Positions 50,894 to 58,919 of a stretch of 64,000 bases of DNA are shown in pieces. The notes beneath the pieces are model-generated. The model ran no database searches, was not told where the DNA came from, and was given only the letters and a program-made list of their open reading frames with translations. The translations under genes and the position numbers were made by a program. Each line of letters opens with the position of its first letter. Position 1 is the stretch's first letter. The DNA comes from Novosphingobium guangzhouense (GTDB taxonomy: Bacteria; Pseudomonadota; Alphaproteobacteria; Sphingomonadales; Sphingomonadaceae), in assembly GCF_002896965.1 (NCBI RefSeq), contig NZ_LYMM01000062.1, forward strand, positions 1-64,000, given 5' to 3'.

Positions 50894-51279
50894 TATGCGT
50901 GTGCTCCCAGCGCGATGCGGACGATGCAGAACACGCCGAACGCGATCCCGCCGCAAGCGGCAAGGTTCAGCGCGGCGATTGCGGCGAACTTGTTGGCGTG
51001 GTCATGCAGGTAGTCTTCGACCAGCACCTGCAGGCCGAGGCGTGCGTGCCAGAAGGTCGTGACGACCAGCAGGATCATGGCGACGGCCGGGACCGGACGT
51101 GCGATCCATTCGACCATGGTGCCGTAGGAATAGTCCGGCAGCAGCACCAGCGAGACGATCAGGAACAGCACCGAGAGCAGGTTGCCGATCGCGGTGAAGC
51201 GCTGCAGCAGCCAGTGATGGACGCCGCCCTTTGCCGAGCCGAGGCCGCGGACGCGGCCGATGGAGGTTCCGTTACCCAT
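50893..51279 (-). CDS. sdhD: Succinate dehydrogenase membrane anchor subunit D
   Basis: The 128-aa protein has three transmembrane helices (AIGNLLSVLFLIVSLVLL, VPAVAMILLVVTTFWHARLG, FAAIAALNLAACGGIAFGVF). The haem-ligand His region HARLGLQVLVEDYLHD is characteristic. It anchors SdhAB and takes part in ubiquinone binding. It is preceded by sdhC (12-bp gap) and followed by sdhA. Confidence 0.93.
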   Translation of the reverse strand: MGNGTSIGRVRGLGSAKGGVHHWLLQRFTAIGNLLSVLFLIVSLVLLPDYSYGTMVEWIARPVPAVAMILLVVTTFWHARLGLQVLVEDYLHDHANKFAAIAALNLAACGGIAFGVFCIVRIALGAHA

Positions 51280-51291
51280 TGTTCGTTACCC

Positions 51292-51687
51292 TCAGCGAAG
51301 CAGCAGGAGCGCCCAGAAGGCGACGGTGAGAACGACACCCAGGACCGGGCACAGGATCGACCACAGGCGGTTGGCCTGCAGTTCGAAGCCGGCGCCGACG
51401 TCGAGGAAGAAGTGGCGGATGCCGCTCGCCATATGGCTGAAGAACGCCCACGAGATGCCCACGAGCACCAGATAGCCGATCGGCGTCGTCATCGCCCACG
51501 TGAACGTCGCGTAAGAGGCAGGGCCTCCGGCGAGCGCGCCCAACCACCAAAGCAGCACGGCGAGGCCGGCGAATGCCATGCCGTCACCGGTGACGCGGTG
51601 GAGGATCGACACGAACATGTGCGGGCCCCACTTCCAGATCTGGAGGTGCGGCGAGAGCGGACGGTTCTTGGTCCCGGCATTTGCCAT
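51292..51687 (-). CDS. sdhC: Succinate dehydrogenase cytochrome b556 subunit
   Basis: The start at 51687 (MANAGTKNRPLSPHLQIWKW) gives 131 aa. The signature RPLSPHLQIWKW and SILHRVTG with the His haem ligand in FFSHMASGIRHFFLDVG identify SdhC; three membrane helices are present. It is the first gene of sdhCDA. AAGGGG lies about 13 nt before the start. Divergent from the metallo-beta-lactamase gene, with 150 bp between. Confidence 0.95.
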   Translation of the reverse strand: MANAGTKNRPLSPHLQIWKWGPHMFVSILHRVTGDGMAFAGLAVLLWWLGALAGGPASYATFTWAMTTPIGYLVLVGISWAFFSHMASGIRHFFLDVGAGFELQANRLWSILCPVLGVVLTVAFWALLLLR

Positions 51688-51837
51688 GGCGCTTACGAAT
51701 CCCCTTGCCTGCGGCAGTGTCATGAACTGCCCTATTGCAAGCCCCCTTAGACAAATCGCGGGACGGTGCAAGTTCTGCGGCGCAACATCCACGTGACGGA
51801 CTGGTCTATCGTGCAGGTGAGCCGTAAAGCATCGCAC

Positions 51838-52758
51838 ATGAGTCGCACCTCTCTGGCTATCGCGCTGGCTGCCCTGACGGCCGCCTCTCCCTTTACCGCC
51901 CCTGTCGCAGCCCCTGTCGCAGAGCGGGCCGCAGAACGGGGCGCGGTGACGCCTGCCGCGCTGGCGAAAGCCTGCGATGGCAAGGATGCATGGGACGCCC
52001 CGGCGCCGCCCGCCCGCATCTTCGGGAACACCTGGTACGTCGGAACTTGCGGGATTTCCGCCATCCTTGTGACCGGCGACAAAGGCCATGTCCTTGTCGA
52101 TGCGGGCACGACCAACGCCGCGCCGCTGGTGCTCGCCAACATTCGGCGCGCAGGCTTCAATCCACGGGACGTGCACTGGATCGTTGCCAGCCATGAACAC
52201 TTCGATCATGTCGGCGCACTTGCCGCACTGCAGCAGGCCACGGGTGCAAAAGTTGCAGCCCTGCCCGCGCAGAAAGCGGCTCTCTCCAGCGGCAAATCCA
52301 GCGCGGAGGATCCGCAGTTCGCCGGCCTTGATCCGATCGCTCCGGTCCGCGTCGACCGGGTGCTGAAGGACGGCGACACCGTCACGCTCGGCAAGCTGGT
52401 GCTGACGGCGCACGCAACGCCCGTCCATGCGCCCGGCTCGACCAGCTGGACCTGGACCTCGTGCGCGCCCGGCGCGGGCTGTCGCAAGATCGCCTACGCC
52501 GACAGTTCCTCCACGATATCTTCGGACGGGTATCGCTTTACCGATCATCCGCAGCGCGTGGCCGCCATCCGCAAGGGCCTGCCCGTAATGAGCGCCCTGC
52601 CCTGCGATATCCTGCTGACCCCGCATCCGGGTCAGAGCGACCTGATGGAACGGCTGGCGGGCCAGAAGCCGCTTGCCGATTCGAACGCCTGCCACGCCTA
52701 TGCCAAGGCCGCTGAAGGCCGTCTGTCGCAGCGTCTTGCCAAGGAAAGCGCAAAGTGA
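51838..52758 (+). CDS. Subclass B3 metallo-beta-lactamase
   Basis: Starting at 51838 (MSRTSLAIALAALTAASPF) gives 306 aa with a signal peptide, so it acts in the periplasm. The first zinc site HEHFDH matches the HxHxDH pattern in full, the third His is in HAPGSTSWTWTS and the last His in TPHPGQSDL. This is the B3 arrangement (GSTSW block). It should hydrolyse beta-lactams, but activity on any drug is unproven. The stop overlaps prmA by 4 bp. Confidence 0.9.
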   Translation: MSRTSLAIALAALTAASPFTAPVAAPVAERAAERGAVTPAALAKACDGKDAWDAPAPPARIFGNTWYVGTCGISAILVTGDKGHVLVDAGTTNAAPLVLANIRRAGFNPRDVHWIVASHEHFDHVGALAALQQATGAKVAALPAQKAALSSGKSSAEDPQFAGLDPIAPVRVDRVLKDGDTVTLGKLVLTAHATPVHAPGSTSWTWTSCAPGAGCRKIAYADSSSTISSDGYRFTDHPQRVAAIRKGLPVMSALPCDILLTPHPGQSDLMERLAGQKPLADSNACHAYAKAAEGRLSQRLAKESAK

Positions 52759-53657
52759 GCTGGAAAGTCACCGTCTTCGCCGCCCGTCCGATCATCGAGG
52801 CGGCGCTCGTCGCCCATGAAGACGCCTGGGACTGGGACCACGAGATCGTCCTGTCCGGGCGCGAAGTCGCCGAAGACCAGCCGGAGGACTGGGTTCTCGA
52901 AGCCTGGCTCGATCGCAAGCCGACCAAGGCGGACAAGGCGGCGATCACCGCACTGTTCGCGGACGCGAAACCCAAACTGATCGTCGAGGAACTGCCCGAG
53001 ACCGACTGGCTCGTCGCCAGTCAGGAAGGGCTCGAACCGATCCGCGCGGGCCGCTTCCACGTCCACACGCCAGAGCACCCGTCCGTTGACGAACCCGGCG
53101 TGTTCGATTTCGCGATCCCTGCCAGCCAGGCGTTCGGCACAGGCCATCACGCGACCACCGCCGGGTGCCTGGCGATGCTGACACACATGAAGGCGCAAGG
53201 TCTGGTCATCCGCAACTGCGCGGATATCGGTACAGGCACCGGCCTGCTTGCCTTCGCCGCACTCTCGCTCTGGCCGCGCACGCTGGCGACGGCCAGCGAT
53301 ATCGACGCGGTCTGCGTCAACGTGGTGGAAGACAACGCCCAGGCCAACGGCGTAACGATGGGCGCGCGACGCGGCGAACTGGTGATGACGGTGGCGGACG
53401 GCATGGCCCATCCGGTGCTGGAGGCACGTGGACCTTACGACCTCATCCTGGCCAACATCCTTGCCGGGCCGCTCGTATCGCTGGCGCCCGATTTCGGAAA
53501 ATCGCTGGTGCCCGGCGGCCATTTGCTGCTGGCCGGGTTGCTGGAAACGCAGGAAGCCGCGGTACGCGCCGCCTGCCGCAAAGCGGGCCTGCGCCTTGCC
53601 GCGCGCATGGTCAACGGGGACTGGTCGATCCTGTGGATGCGCAAACGGGGCCATTGA
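52755..53657 (+). CDS. prmA: Ribosomal protein L11 methyltransferase
   Basis: The 300-aa protein begins at a GTG overlapping the beta-lactamase stop (GTGA). The SAM domain shows ASQAFGTGHHATTAGCL, NCADIGTGTGLLAFAAL, ASDIDAVCVNVVEDN and the NILAGPLVSLAP motif (NxLA type), all standard for PrmA. It methylates L11 on several lysines and the N-terminus. Coupling to the lactamase gene is likely positional. Confidence 0.94.
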   Translation: MSWKVTVFAARPIIEAALVAHEDAWDWDHEIVLSGREVAEDQPEDWVLEAWLDRKPTKADKAAITALFADAKPKLIVEELPETDWLVASQEGLEPIRAGRFHVHTPEHPSVDEPGVFDFAIPASQAFGTGHHATTAGCLAMLTHMKAQGLVIRNCADIGTGTGLLAFAALSLWPRTLATASDIDAVCVNVVEDNAQANGVTMGARRGELVMTVADGMAHPVLEARGPYDLILANILAGPLVSLAPDFGKSLVPGGHLLLAGLLETQEAAVRAACRKAGLRLAARMVNGDWSILWMRKRGH

Positions 53658-53677
53658 TCGGTCCCCGCCCGAAATAG

Positions 53678-53953
53678 TTACGCCGGAACCAGATCCAGCC
53701 CCTGCACCACGCGGCTGCGGCGGAGCATCGCCGCCTGCGCGTCCCGTGAAATCGGACGGTCGAACGCGAAGCCAATGCGGTCTTTGACCACCCACCGCAC
53801 CGTTCCGCGCACCGGCGGGTAATCGTCCACAACGAAGCTGAAGCACTGACCGGCCGCAACGCCTGCCCGTTCGATAACGAACTGACAGCCATCTGAAGTG
53901 ACATGCCGTGCCACGGCTGCAGCATGGCTCGACTGCTTGCGGCGACTATGCAC
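53678..53953 (-). CDS. PilZ-like domain protein, degenerate
   Basis: The 91-aa protein begins MHSRRKQSSHAAAVARHVTS and has the PilZ-barrel ending VRGTVRWVVKDRIGFAFDRPI. The RxxxR element is not clear and the DxSxxG element is absent (the corresponding place reads VTSDGCQF), so c-di-GMP binding is doubtful. It converges with prmA and diverges from sciP. No ribosome-binding site is strong. Confidence 0.7.
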   Translation of the reverse strand: MHSRRKQSSHAAAVARHVTSDGCQFVIERAGVAAGQCFSFVVDDYPPVRGTVRWVVKDRIGFAFDRPISRDAQAAMLRRSRVVQGLDLVPA

Positions 53954-53998
53954 GTTTACCTCTCTTGCGCATTGGATCTGGGCTGAAGATGAAGGTAA

Positions 53999-54099
53999 TT
54001 AACACTGGTTAACGGTCCGTAAACTTTTGGTTCTTGTATCGATTGTATTTTCAGGAACTTTTCCCCGAGAATATGTAAATCATCGTAAACATGCGTTAA
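53999..54099. promoter_or_regulatory. CtrA-like boxes upstream of sciP
   Basis: TTAA-CACTGG-TTAA lies at 53999-54012 and TAAA-CATGCG-TTAA at 54086-54099, the latter continuing as GTTAACC. Both resemble the CtrA consensus TTAA-N7-TTAA with N6 spacing. In Caulobacter sciP is activated by CtrA. The region 53954-54183 is AT-richer than its surroundings. Confidence 0.45.
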
Positions 54100-54183
54100 C
54101 CAGTCGCACTCGTCTCAAATTAAGGTTTTATACGGATAGTTGGCAACGACAGGGGGTTGGCAGAAACTTTTACGAGGCCGACC

Positions 54184-54486
54184 ATGGAAGACGTTAAGAA
54201 CGACCGGCCGACGGTCATCACCGGCCCGCTGGGCGAGCCGATGAGCATCGACAGCCTGCCGCCGCCCAATACATCGCGTTGGGTCGTTCGCAGGAAGGCC
54301 GAAGTGGTTGCGGCCGTCAACGGTGGGCTGTTGACGATCGCTGAAGCTTGCGAGCGCTACGACCTTACGCTGGAGGAGCTCGCCTCATGGCAGCGTTCGA
54401 TCGAGCGCGAAGGCATGGCCGGGCTGCGCGCCACGCGCGTGCAGCACTATCGCCAGGTGCATGAACGCAAGGCCCGCTACAGTTGA
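54184..54486 (+). CDS. sciP: CtrA inhibitor SciP (DUF1153)
   Basis: Starting at 54184 (GAGG at 6 nt) gives 100 aa: MEDVKNDRPTVITGPLGEPM. The core WVVRRKAEVVAAVNGGLLTI, then EACERYDLTLEELASWQRSI and MAGLRATRVQHYR, matches SciP closely. In Caulobacter SciP binds DNA-bound CtrA and blocks transcription of CtrA targets in swarmer cells. The frame is also open from a TTG at 54157, which lacks a ribosome-binding site. Confidence 0.92.
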   Translation: MEDVKNDRPTVITGPLGEPMSIDSLPPPNTSRWVVRRKAEVVAAVNGGLLTIAEACERYDLTLEELASWQRSIEREGMAGLRATRVQHYRQVHERKARYS

Positions 54487-54494
54487 ACCACGCC

Positions 54495-54521
54495 GCGCCG
54501 CGTTTCCCCTTCACGCGGCGC
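54495..54521. terminator. GC hairpin between sciP and ligA
   Basis: GCGCCGCG (54495-54502) pairs with CGCGGCGC (54514-54521), 9 bp after the sciP stop and before the ligA stop. No U tract. Confidence 0.4.
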
Positions 54522-54539
54522 GCCCGGTTCTGCCGGCCA

Positions 54540-56675
54540 CTATCCTGCAGCCCTGACGATGTCGGCCCAGGCGGCTTCGTCGATCACCTCGATGCCCAGT
54601 TCGGCGGCCTTCTTCAGCTTCGATCCCGCGCCCGGCCCGGCAACGACAAGATCGGTCTTGGGTGAAACGGAACCCGCCGCCTTGGCACCCAGCCGTTCAG
54701 CCTGCGCCTTGGCTTCGTCGCGGCTCATCGTTTCCAGCTTGCCGGTGAACACCACGGTCTTGCCTGAAACCGGGCTTTCCTTCGTCTCGACCACGTAAGG
54801 CGGCGGCGTGACTTCGCTCAGCAGGTCATCCCAGACCGCACGGTTGTGCTCTTCATGGAAGAAGTCGCCCAGCGCTTCCACCACCACCGGCCCGACGCCG
54901 TCGATGGACACCAGTTCGGCATAGGCGTCGCTGGCCGCCTTCACTTCCTCCTCTCCATCCTTGACGTGGGCCTGTTCGGCCAGTGCGCGCAGTTCCGGCA
55001 AGGTCGTGAAGCGCTTCAGCAGATCACGCGCGGTCACCGCGCCGACGTGGCGGATACCCAGGCCGAACAACAGGCGTGCGGCATCGGGGCTCCGCTTGCT
55101 TTCCACAGCAGCCAACAGGTTGTCCACAGACTTGTCCTTCCACCCTTCAAGCGCAAGAATGTCCTCACGGCGCTTGCGCAGACGGAAGATGTCCGCCGGG
55201 CTTTCCAGCCAGCCCTTGGCGAAGAATTCATCGATGGTCTTCTCGCCCAGCCCCTCGATGTCTAAAGCGGCGCGGCTGACGAAATGCTTCAGCCGTTCGG
55301 TCCGCTGCGCCGGGCAGATGAGGCCGCCGGTGCAGCGCACGTCCACCTCGCCCTCAGCCGCCACGGCTTCGGAGCCGCATTCGGGGCAATGATCCGGGAA
55401 CACATAAGGATCGCGCGGCTCCTCGCGGGAAAGGTTGTCGACGACTTGCGGGATGACGTCGCCGGCACGCTGCAGCACCACCCGGTCCCCCGGACGCACG
55501 CCCAGTCGCGCAATTTCATCGCGGTTGTGGAGCGTCACGTTGGTCACCGTCACGCCGCCCACAAGCACCGGCTTCAAACGCCCCACCGGCGTCAACTTGC
55601 CCGTGCGGCCAACCTGGATGTCGATCGATTCCAGCACCGTTTCGGCCCGCTCTGCCGGGAACTTGTGCGCCATGGCCCAGCGCGGCGCCTTGGCGACAAA
55701 GCCCAGCCGCTGCTGCCAGTCGAGCCGGTCCACCTTGTAGACCACGCCGTCGATCTCGAACGGCAGCGCAGCGCGGCCATCGCGAATGGCGCGATAGGCG
55801 GCCAGCATATCGTCCAGCGAATGGCACTGGCGGAACTGCGGAGAAACCGGCAGCCCCCACGCCTCGATGCGGCGGATGACTTCGTGCTGGCTTTCGCCCG
55901 GCACATGACTGGCAGCGCCCCAGCCGTGCGCCCAGAATCGCAAGGGACGCTTGGCGGTTACGGCGGCATCCTTCTGGCGCAGCGACCCGGCCGCCGCGTT
56001 GCGCGGGTTGGCGAACTGGCGCACCTTGCTGTCGTCGAACGCTTCGCCCCTGCTTTCGGCGGCCTCTCGGGCCTCGTCCATCAGGTGGGCGTTGAGCGCC
56101 AGGAAAGCGCCCTTTTCCATGTAGACCTCGCCGCGCACTTCGAAGATCTCGGGAATACCCTCGCCCTTCAGTTCCTGCACGATGTCCGCGATATGCGCGA
56201 CGTTGGCGGTAACGTCTTCGCCCACCTGCCCGTCACCGCGCGTCGCTGCGCGTACCAGCCTGCCGTGTTCGTAGCGCAGCGAGCAGGACAGGCCGTCGAT
56301 CTTGTCCTCTGCCGTCATCACCAGCGGTTCGTCGGCGGGCAGCGACAGGAAGCGCCGCACGCGCGCTAGGAATTCGCCCACTTCCTCGTCGGTAAAGGCA
56401 TTGTCGAGGCTCATCATCCGCACTTCATGTGCGACTTTGCCCAGCGGCGATGCGGCGACTTCGTGGCCGACCTTGTTGCTTGGAGAATCCGCGCGGGCCA
56501 GATGCGGAAAAGCCGCTTCCAGTTCTGCATTGCGCCTTACCAGAGCGTCGTATTCAGCGTCACTGATCTCGGGCGCGTCTTCGGCATGATAGAGCCGGTT
56601 GGCGCGATTGATCTGGCGCGCCAACCGCATCAGTTCGTTGGCGGCTTCGGCTTCGTTAAGGGAATCGGCGGTCAT
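54540..56675 (-). CDS. ligA: NAD-dependent DNA ligase
   Basis: The 711-aa protein has the adenylated Lys125 in AEDKIDGLS, an Ia domain before it, an OB fold (GRTGKLTPVGRLKPV), the zinc finger (CPECGSE ... CTGGLICPAQ), helix-hairpin-helix repeats and a C-terminal BRCT domain (VSGKTVVFTGKLETMSRDEA). It seals nicks in replication and repair. It follows recN on the same strand with a 90-bp gap, which carries a (GATCA)4 short repeat. Confidence 0.96.
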   Translation of the reverse strand: MTADSLNEAEAANELMRLARQINRANRLYHAEDAPEISDAEYDALVRRNAELEAAFPHLARADSPSNKVGHEVAASPLGKVAHEVRMMSLDNAFTDEEVGEFLARVRRFLSLPADEPLVMTAEDKIDGLSCSLRYEHGRLVRAATRGDGQVGEDVTANVAHIADIVQELKGEGIPEIFEVRGEVYMEKGAFLALNAHLMDEAREAAESRGEAFDDSKVRQFANPRNAAAGSLRQKDAAVTAKRPLRFWAHGWGAASHVPGESQHEVIRRIEAWGLPVSPQFRQCHSLDDMLAAYRAIRDGRAALPFEIDGVVYKVDRLDWQQRLGFVAKAPRWAMAHKFPAERAETVLESIDIQVGRTGKLTPVGRLKPVLVGGVTVTNVTLHNRDEIARLGVRPGDRVVLQRAGDVIPQVVDNLSREEPRDPYVFPDHCPECGSEAVAAEGEVDVRCTGGLICPAQRTERLKHFVSRAALDIEGLGEKTIDEFFAKGWLESPADIFRLRKRREDILALEGWKDKSVDNLLAAVESKRSPDAARLLFGLGIRHVGAVTARDLLKRFTTLPELRALAEQAHVKDGEEEVKAASDAYAELVSIDGVGPVVVEALGDFFHEEHNRAVWDDLLSEVTPPPYVVETKESPVSGKTVVFTGKLETMSRDEAKAQAERLGAKAAGSVSPKTDLVVAGPGAGSKLKKAAELGIEVIDEAAWADIVRAAG

Positions 56676-56737
56676 GGCTGCGGCTATGCAACGTTGCGCC
56701 CGCCGATGCCACTCCCCCGCTGATCAAACCCGTGGCC

Positions 56738-56757
56738 GATCAGATCAGATCAGATCA
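56738..56757. repeat. (GATCA)4 short tandem repeat
   Basis: Four head-to-tail GATCA units fill the recN-ligA gap, just before the recN stop. Five-base units can change copy number by slippage, but none is inside a reading frame. Confidence 0.8.
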
Positions 56758-56765
56758 GAGGCCGG

Positions 56766-58430
56766 TCAGGCCCGTACAAGCAGCCGATCGGCCTGCGCGC
56801 GGGCTTCGTCGGTCACTTCCGCGCCGGAGAGCATGCGGGCGATCTCTTCCTTGCGCTCTGCATCTGTCAACGGGGTGACCGAGGTGCGCGTGACCGTGCC
56901 CTGACTGGACTTGGCGATCATGTAGTGACGGTCCCCACGCGCGGCGACTTGCGGAGAGTGCGTCACCGCCAGCAACTGGCCATTCGATGCAAGACGCAAA
57001 AGGCGTTCGCCGATGGCGTCGGCCACCGCGCCGCCCACGCCGCGATCGATCTCGTCGAAGATCACCGTCGCTGCGCCGCCTTCTTCGGCCAGCGCCACCT
57101 TGAGCGCGAGGATGAAGCGCGAAAGTTCGCCGCCGCTGGCGATCTTGCCGAGCGGCGCAAAGTCCGATCCGGGGTTGGTGCTGATGAGGAATTCCACCGC
57201 ATCCATGCCTGATGCGCCCCAGCGCTCTTCAGGCATCCGCACCACCGAGGTCTGGAAGCGGGCAGCATCCAGCTTGAGCGGCGCCAGTTCGCTTGCCACC
57301 GCCGCATCGAGCTTCTTCGCCGCCGCGCGGCGCAGATCATGCAGGGCGCCGGCCTTCTCACGATAGACGAGCGCAGCCTTTTGCGCCGTCTTTTCCAGCT
57401 CAACGATATGATCGTTGCCACCCTCGATATCATCGAGCGCGGCGCGCATTTCCGCCATCTTCGCGGGCAGATCGTCCACCTGGCAGCCATGCTTGCGGGC
57501 AGCTGCGCGCAAGTCGAACAGGCGCGTCTCGATCCGGTCGAGTTCGGCCGGATCGAACGCCAGCGCCTCTGCAGCCTTGTCCAGCTTGTCCTCAGCCTCT
57601 CCAGCCTCGATCACCGCTCGGTCAAGCGCCGACAGCGCTTCGGCCAGCAATTCATGCTCACCTGCGATACGATCGAGCCGCCGGGCCGCACCGCGCAGGA
57701 TAGCCAGCGCGGAATCGGAGCCGGTCCACAAGTGTTGCAGGGCCGAAAGATCGTCGGCCAGCTTTTCGCCCTTCTGCATGTCTGCACGGGCTCCGGCGAG
57801 TTCATCTTCCTCCCCCTCGACAGGGGTGAGAGCGGTCAGTTCGGCCAAATGCGCCAGCAGCAGGTCCTGATCCTCGGCCGCACGGGCAACCCGATCGCGC
57901 GCGAGGTCGAGCGCGTCCTGCGCGCTGCGCCATTCCTTCCACGCAGCCTCCACCCCCGCAACCTCGCCGCCCGCGAAACGGTCAAGCAGGGCGCGGTGGC
58001 CGCGCGCGTTCACAAGGCCACGATCGTCGTGCTGGCCGTGGATTTCCACCAGTGCGGGCGCCAGTTCGCGCAGCAGCGCCACGCCCACGCTCTGGTCGTT
58101 GAGGAACGCCTTGGAGCCACCGTCCGCCTTGAGCTGGCGGCGCAGGATGAGCGGTTCTCCCGGCTCGATCTCCACGCCCGCATCTTCAAGCGTTGCCAGC
58201 AACGCTGCGGGCAGCGCCGAAGCATCGAAGCTGGCGGTTACGCTGGCCTTGCCCTCTCCACCGCGCACAAGCCCGCTGTCCGCCCGATTGCCCAGCACAA
58301 GGCCAAGCGCATCAAGCAGGATGGACTTGCCCGCGCCCGTTTCGCCCGTAAGGACGCCAAGGCCACGCGCGAAATCGAGGTCAAGCGCCTCGATCAGGAC
58401 GATGTTGCGGATGGAGAGACGGCTGAGCAT
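56766..58430 (-). CDS. recN: DNA repair protein RecN
   Basis: The 554-aa SMC-like ATPase has Walker A GETGAGKS (residues 29-36), a long coiled-coil-rich centre (Ala/Leu/Glu/Arg-rich), the Q-loop LVEIHGQHDDRGLV, the signature ASGGELSRFILAL and Walker B VIFDEIDRGVGG. It acts in double-strand break repair. An SOS operator abuts the start codon. It lies in the typical order recN-ligA. Confidence 0.95.
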   Translation of the reverse strand: MLSRLSIRNIVLIEALDLDFARGLGVLTGETGAGKSILLDALGLVLGNRADSGLVRGGEGKASVTASFDASALPAALLATLEDAGVEIEPGEPLILRRQLKADGGSKAFLNDQSVGVALLRELAPALVEIHGQHDDRGLVNARGHRALLDRFAGGEVAGVEAAWKEWRSAQDALDLARDRVARAAEDQDLLLAHLAELTALTPVEGEEDELAGARADMQKGEKLADDLSALQHLWTGSDSALAILRGAARRLDRIAGEHELLAEALSALDRAVIEAGEAEDKLDKAAEALAFDPAELDRIETRLFDLRAAARKHGCQVDDLPAKMAEMRAALDDIEGGNDHIVELEKTAQKAALVYREKAGALHDLRRAAAKKLDAAVASELAPLKLDAARFQTSVVRMPEERWGASGMDAVEFLISTNPGSDFAPLGKIASGGELSRFILALKVALAEEGGAATVIFDEIDRGVGGAVADAIGERLLRLASNGQLLAVTHSPQVAARGDRHYMIAKSSQGTVTRTSVTPLTDAERKEEIARMLSGAEVTDEARAQADRLLVRA

Positions 58431-58445
58431 GTTCGCGAAGCGTTC
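58431..58445. promoter_or_regulatory. LexA (SOS) operator of recN
   Basis: GTTC-GCGAAGC-GTTC fits the alphaproteobacterial LexA consensus GTTC-N7-GTTC exactly. It starts at the base before the recN ATG and overlaps a possible -10 hexamer (CTAGAA on the minus strand, 58448-58443), with a -35-like GTGACG 16 bp further upstream. Confidence 0.85.
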
Positions 58446-58495
58446 TAGCGGATGCGGATTGGCCCGTCACCCCGCTTCGCGCGCATCGCTGTCAA

Positions 58496-58648
58496 TTACC
58501 AGCCGGTGCCCCCGTTCAGGTAATGGACAGCCAGAGCGACCCACAAGGCAACGAAGATGCCGACGATGGCAAACAGTTCAGGCCGCCACTCGCGTGGGCT
58601 TGCGGATTCCACGCGGGTATCCGGCTCGAGCGGAAAATTATGCTTCAT
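58496..58648 (-). CDS. 50-aa membrane protein, hypothetical
   Basis: The minus strand from 58648 encodes MKHNFPLEPDTRVESASPRE, then WRPELFAIVGIFVALWVALA and a short tail VHYLNGGTGW before TAA. It is one transmembrane helix (about residues 24-43) with a charged N-terminal head. The reading frame has no stops and ends 65 bp before recN, on the same strand. The ribosome-binding site is weak. The size is unlike any family I can name; it may be a small subunit of a membrane complex. Confidence 0.6.
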   Translation of the reverse strand: MKHNFPLEPDTRVESASPREWRPELFAIVGIFVALWVALAVHYLNGGTGW

Positions 58649-58861
58649 GTCCATTGATTTCGCGACCCATCCCACCCTGCTGGCGGGTTACTCCGGCTAG
58701 GCGCCGGAACCCGTTTATGCAGGCTCACCTTAACTGGTGAATTTCTGGGTAACGCTAAAATCTGCTCAAGAGAAATTACTTTAAGTTCATGCCGCAAACG
58801 ATTTAAGCGATTTTTCGGATCAGAGTTTCGGAGAAAGTTCCCTCCAGGCGAAAATAAATTT

Positions 58862-58893
58862 GCCCCTCGCATCATGGGCTTGATGCGAGGGGC
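58862..58893 (-). terminator. Terminator of the TonB receptor gene
   Basis: A 13-bp stem (GCCCCTCGCATCA with TGATGCGAGGGGC) is followed on the minus strand by AAATTTATTTTC. It lies 27 bp after the receptor stop. Confidence 0.85.
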
Positions 58894-58919
58894 ACAGACT
58901 TGCAGGTCGGGGCTAAGGA

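Noticed and set aside
58645..58875. A 76-codon minus-strand frame before the 50-aa protein
   Set aside because: It overlaps the start of the 50-aa gene in another frame, has no ribosome-binding site and no hydrophobic or domain pattern.
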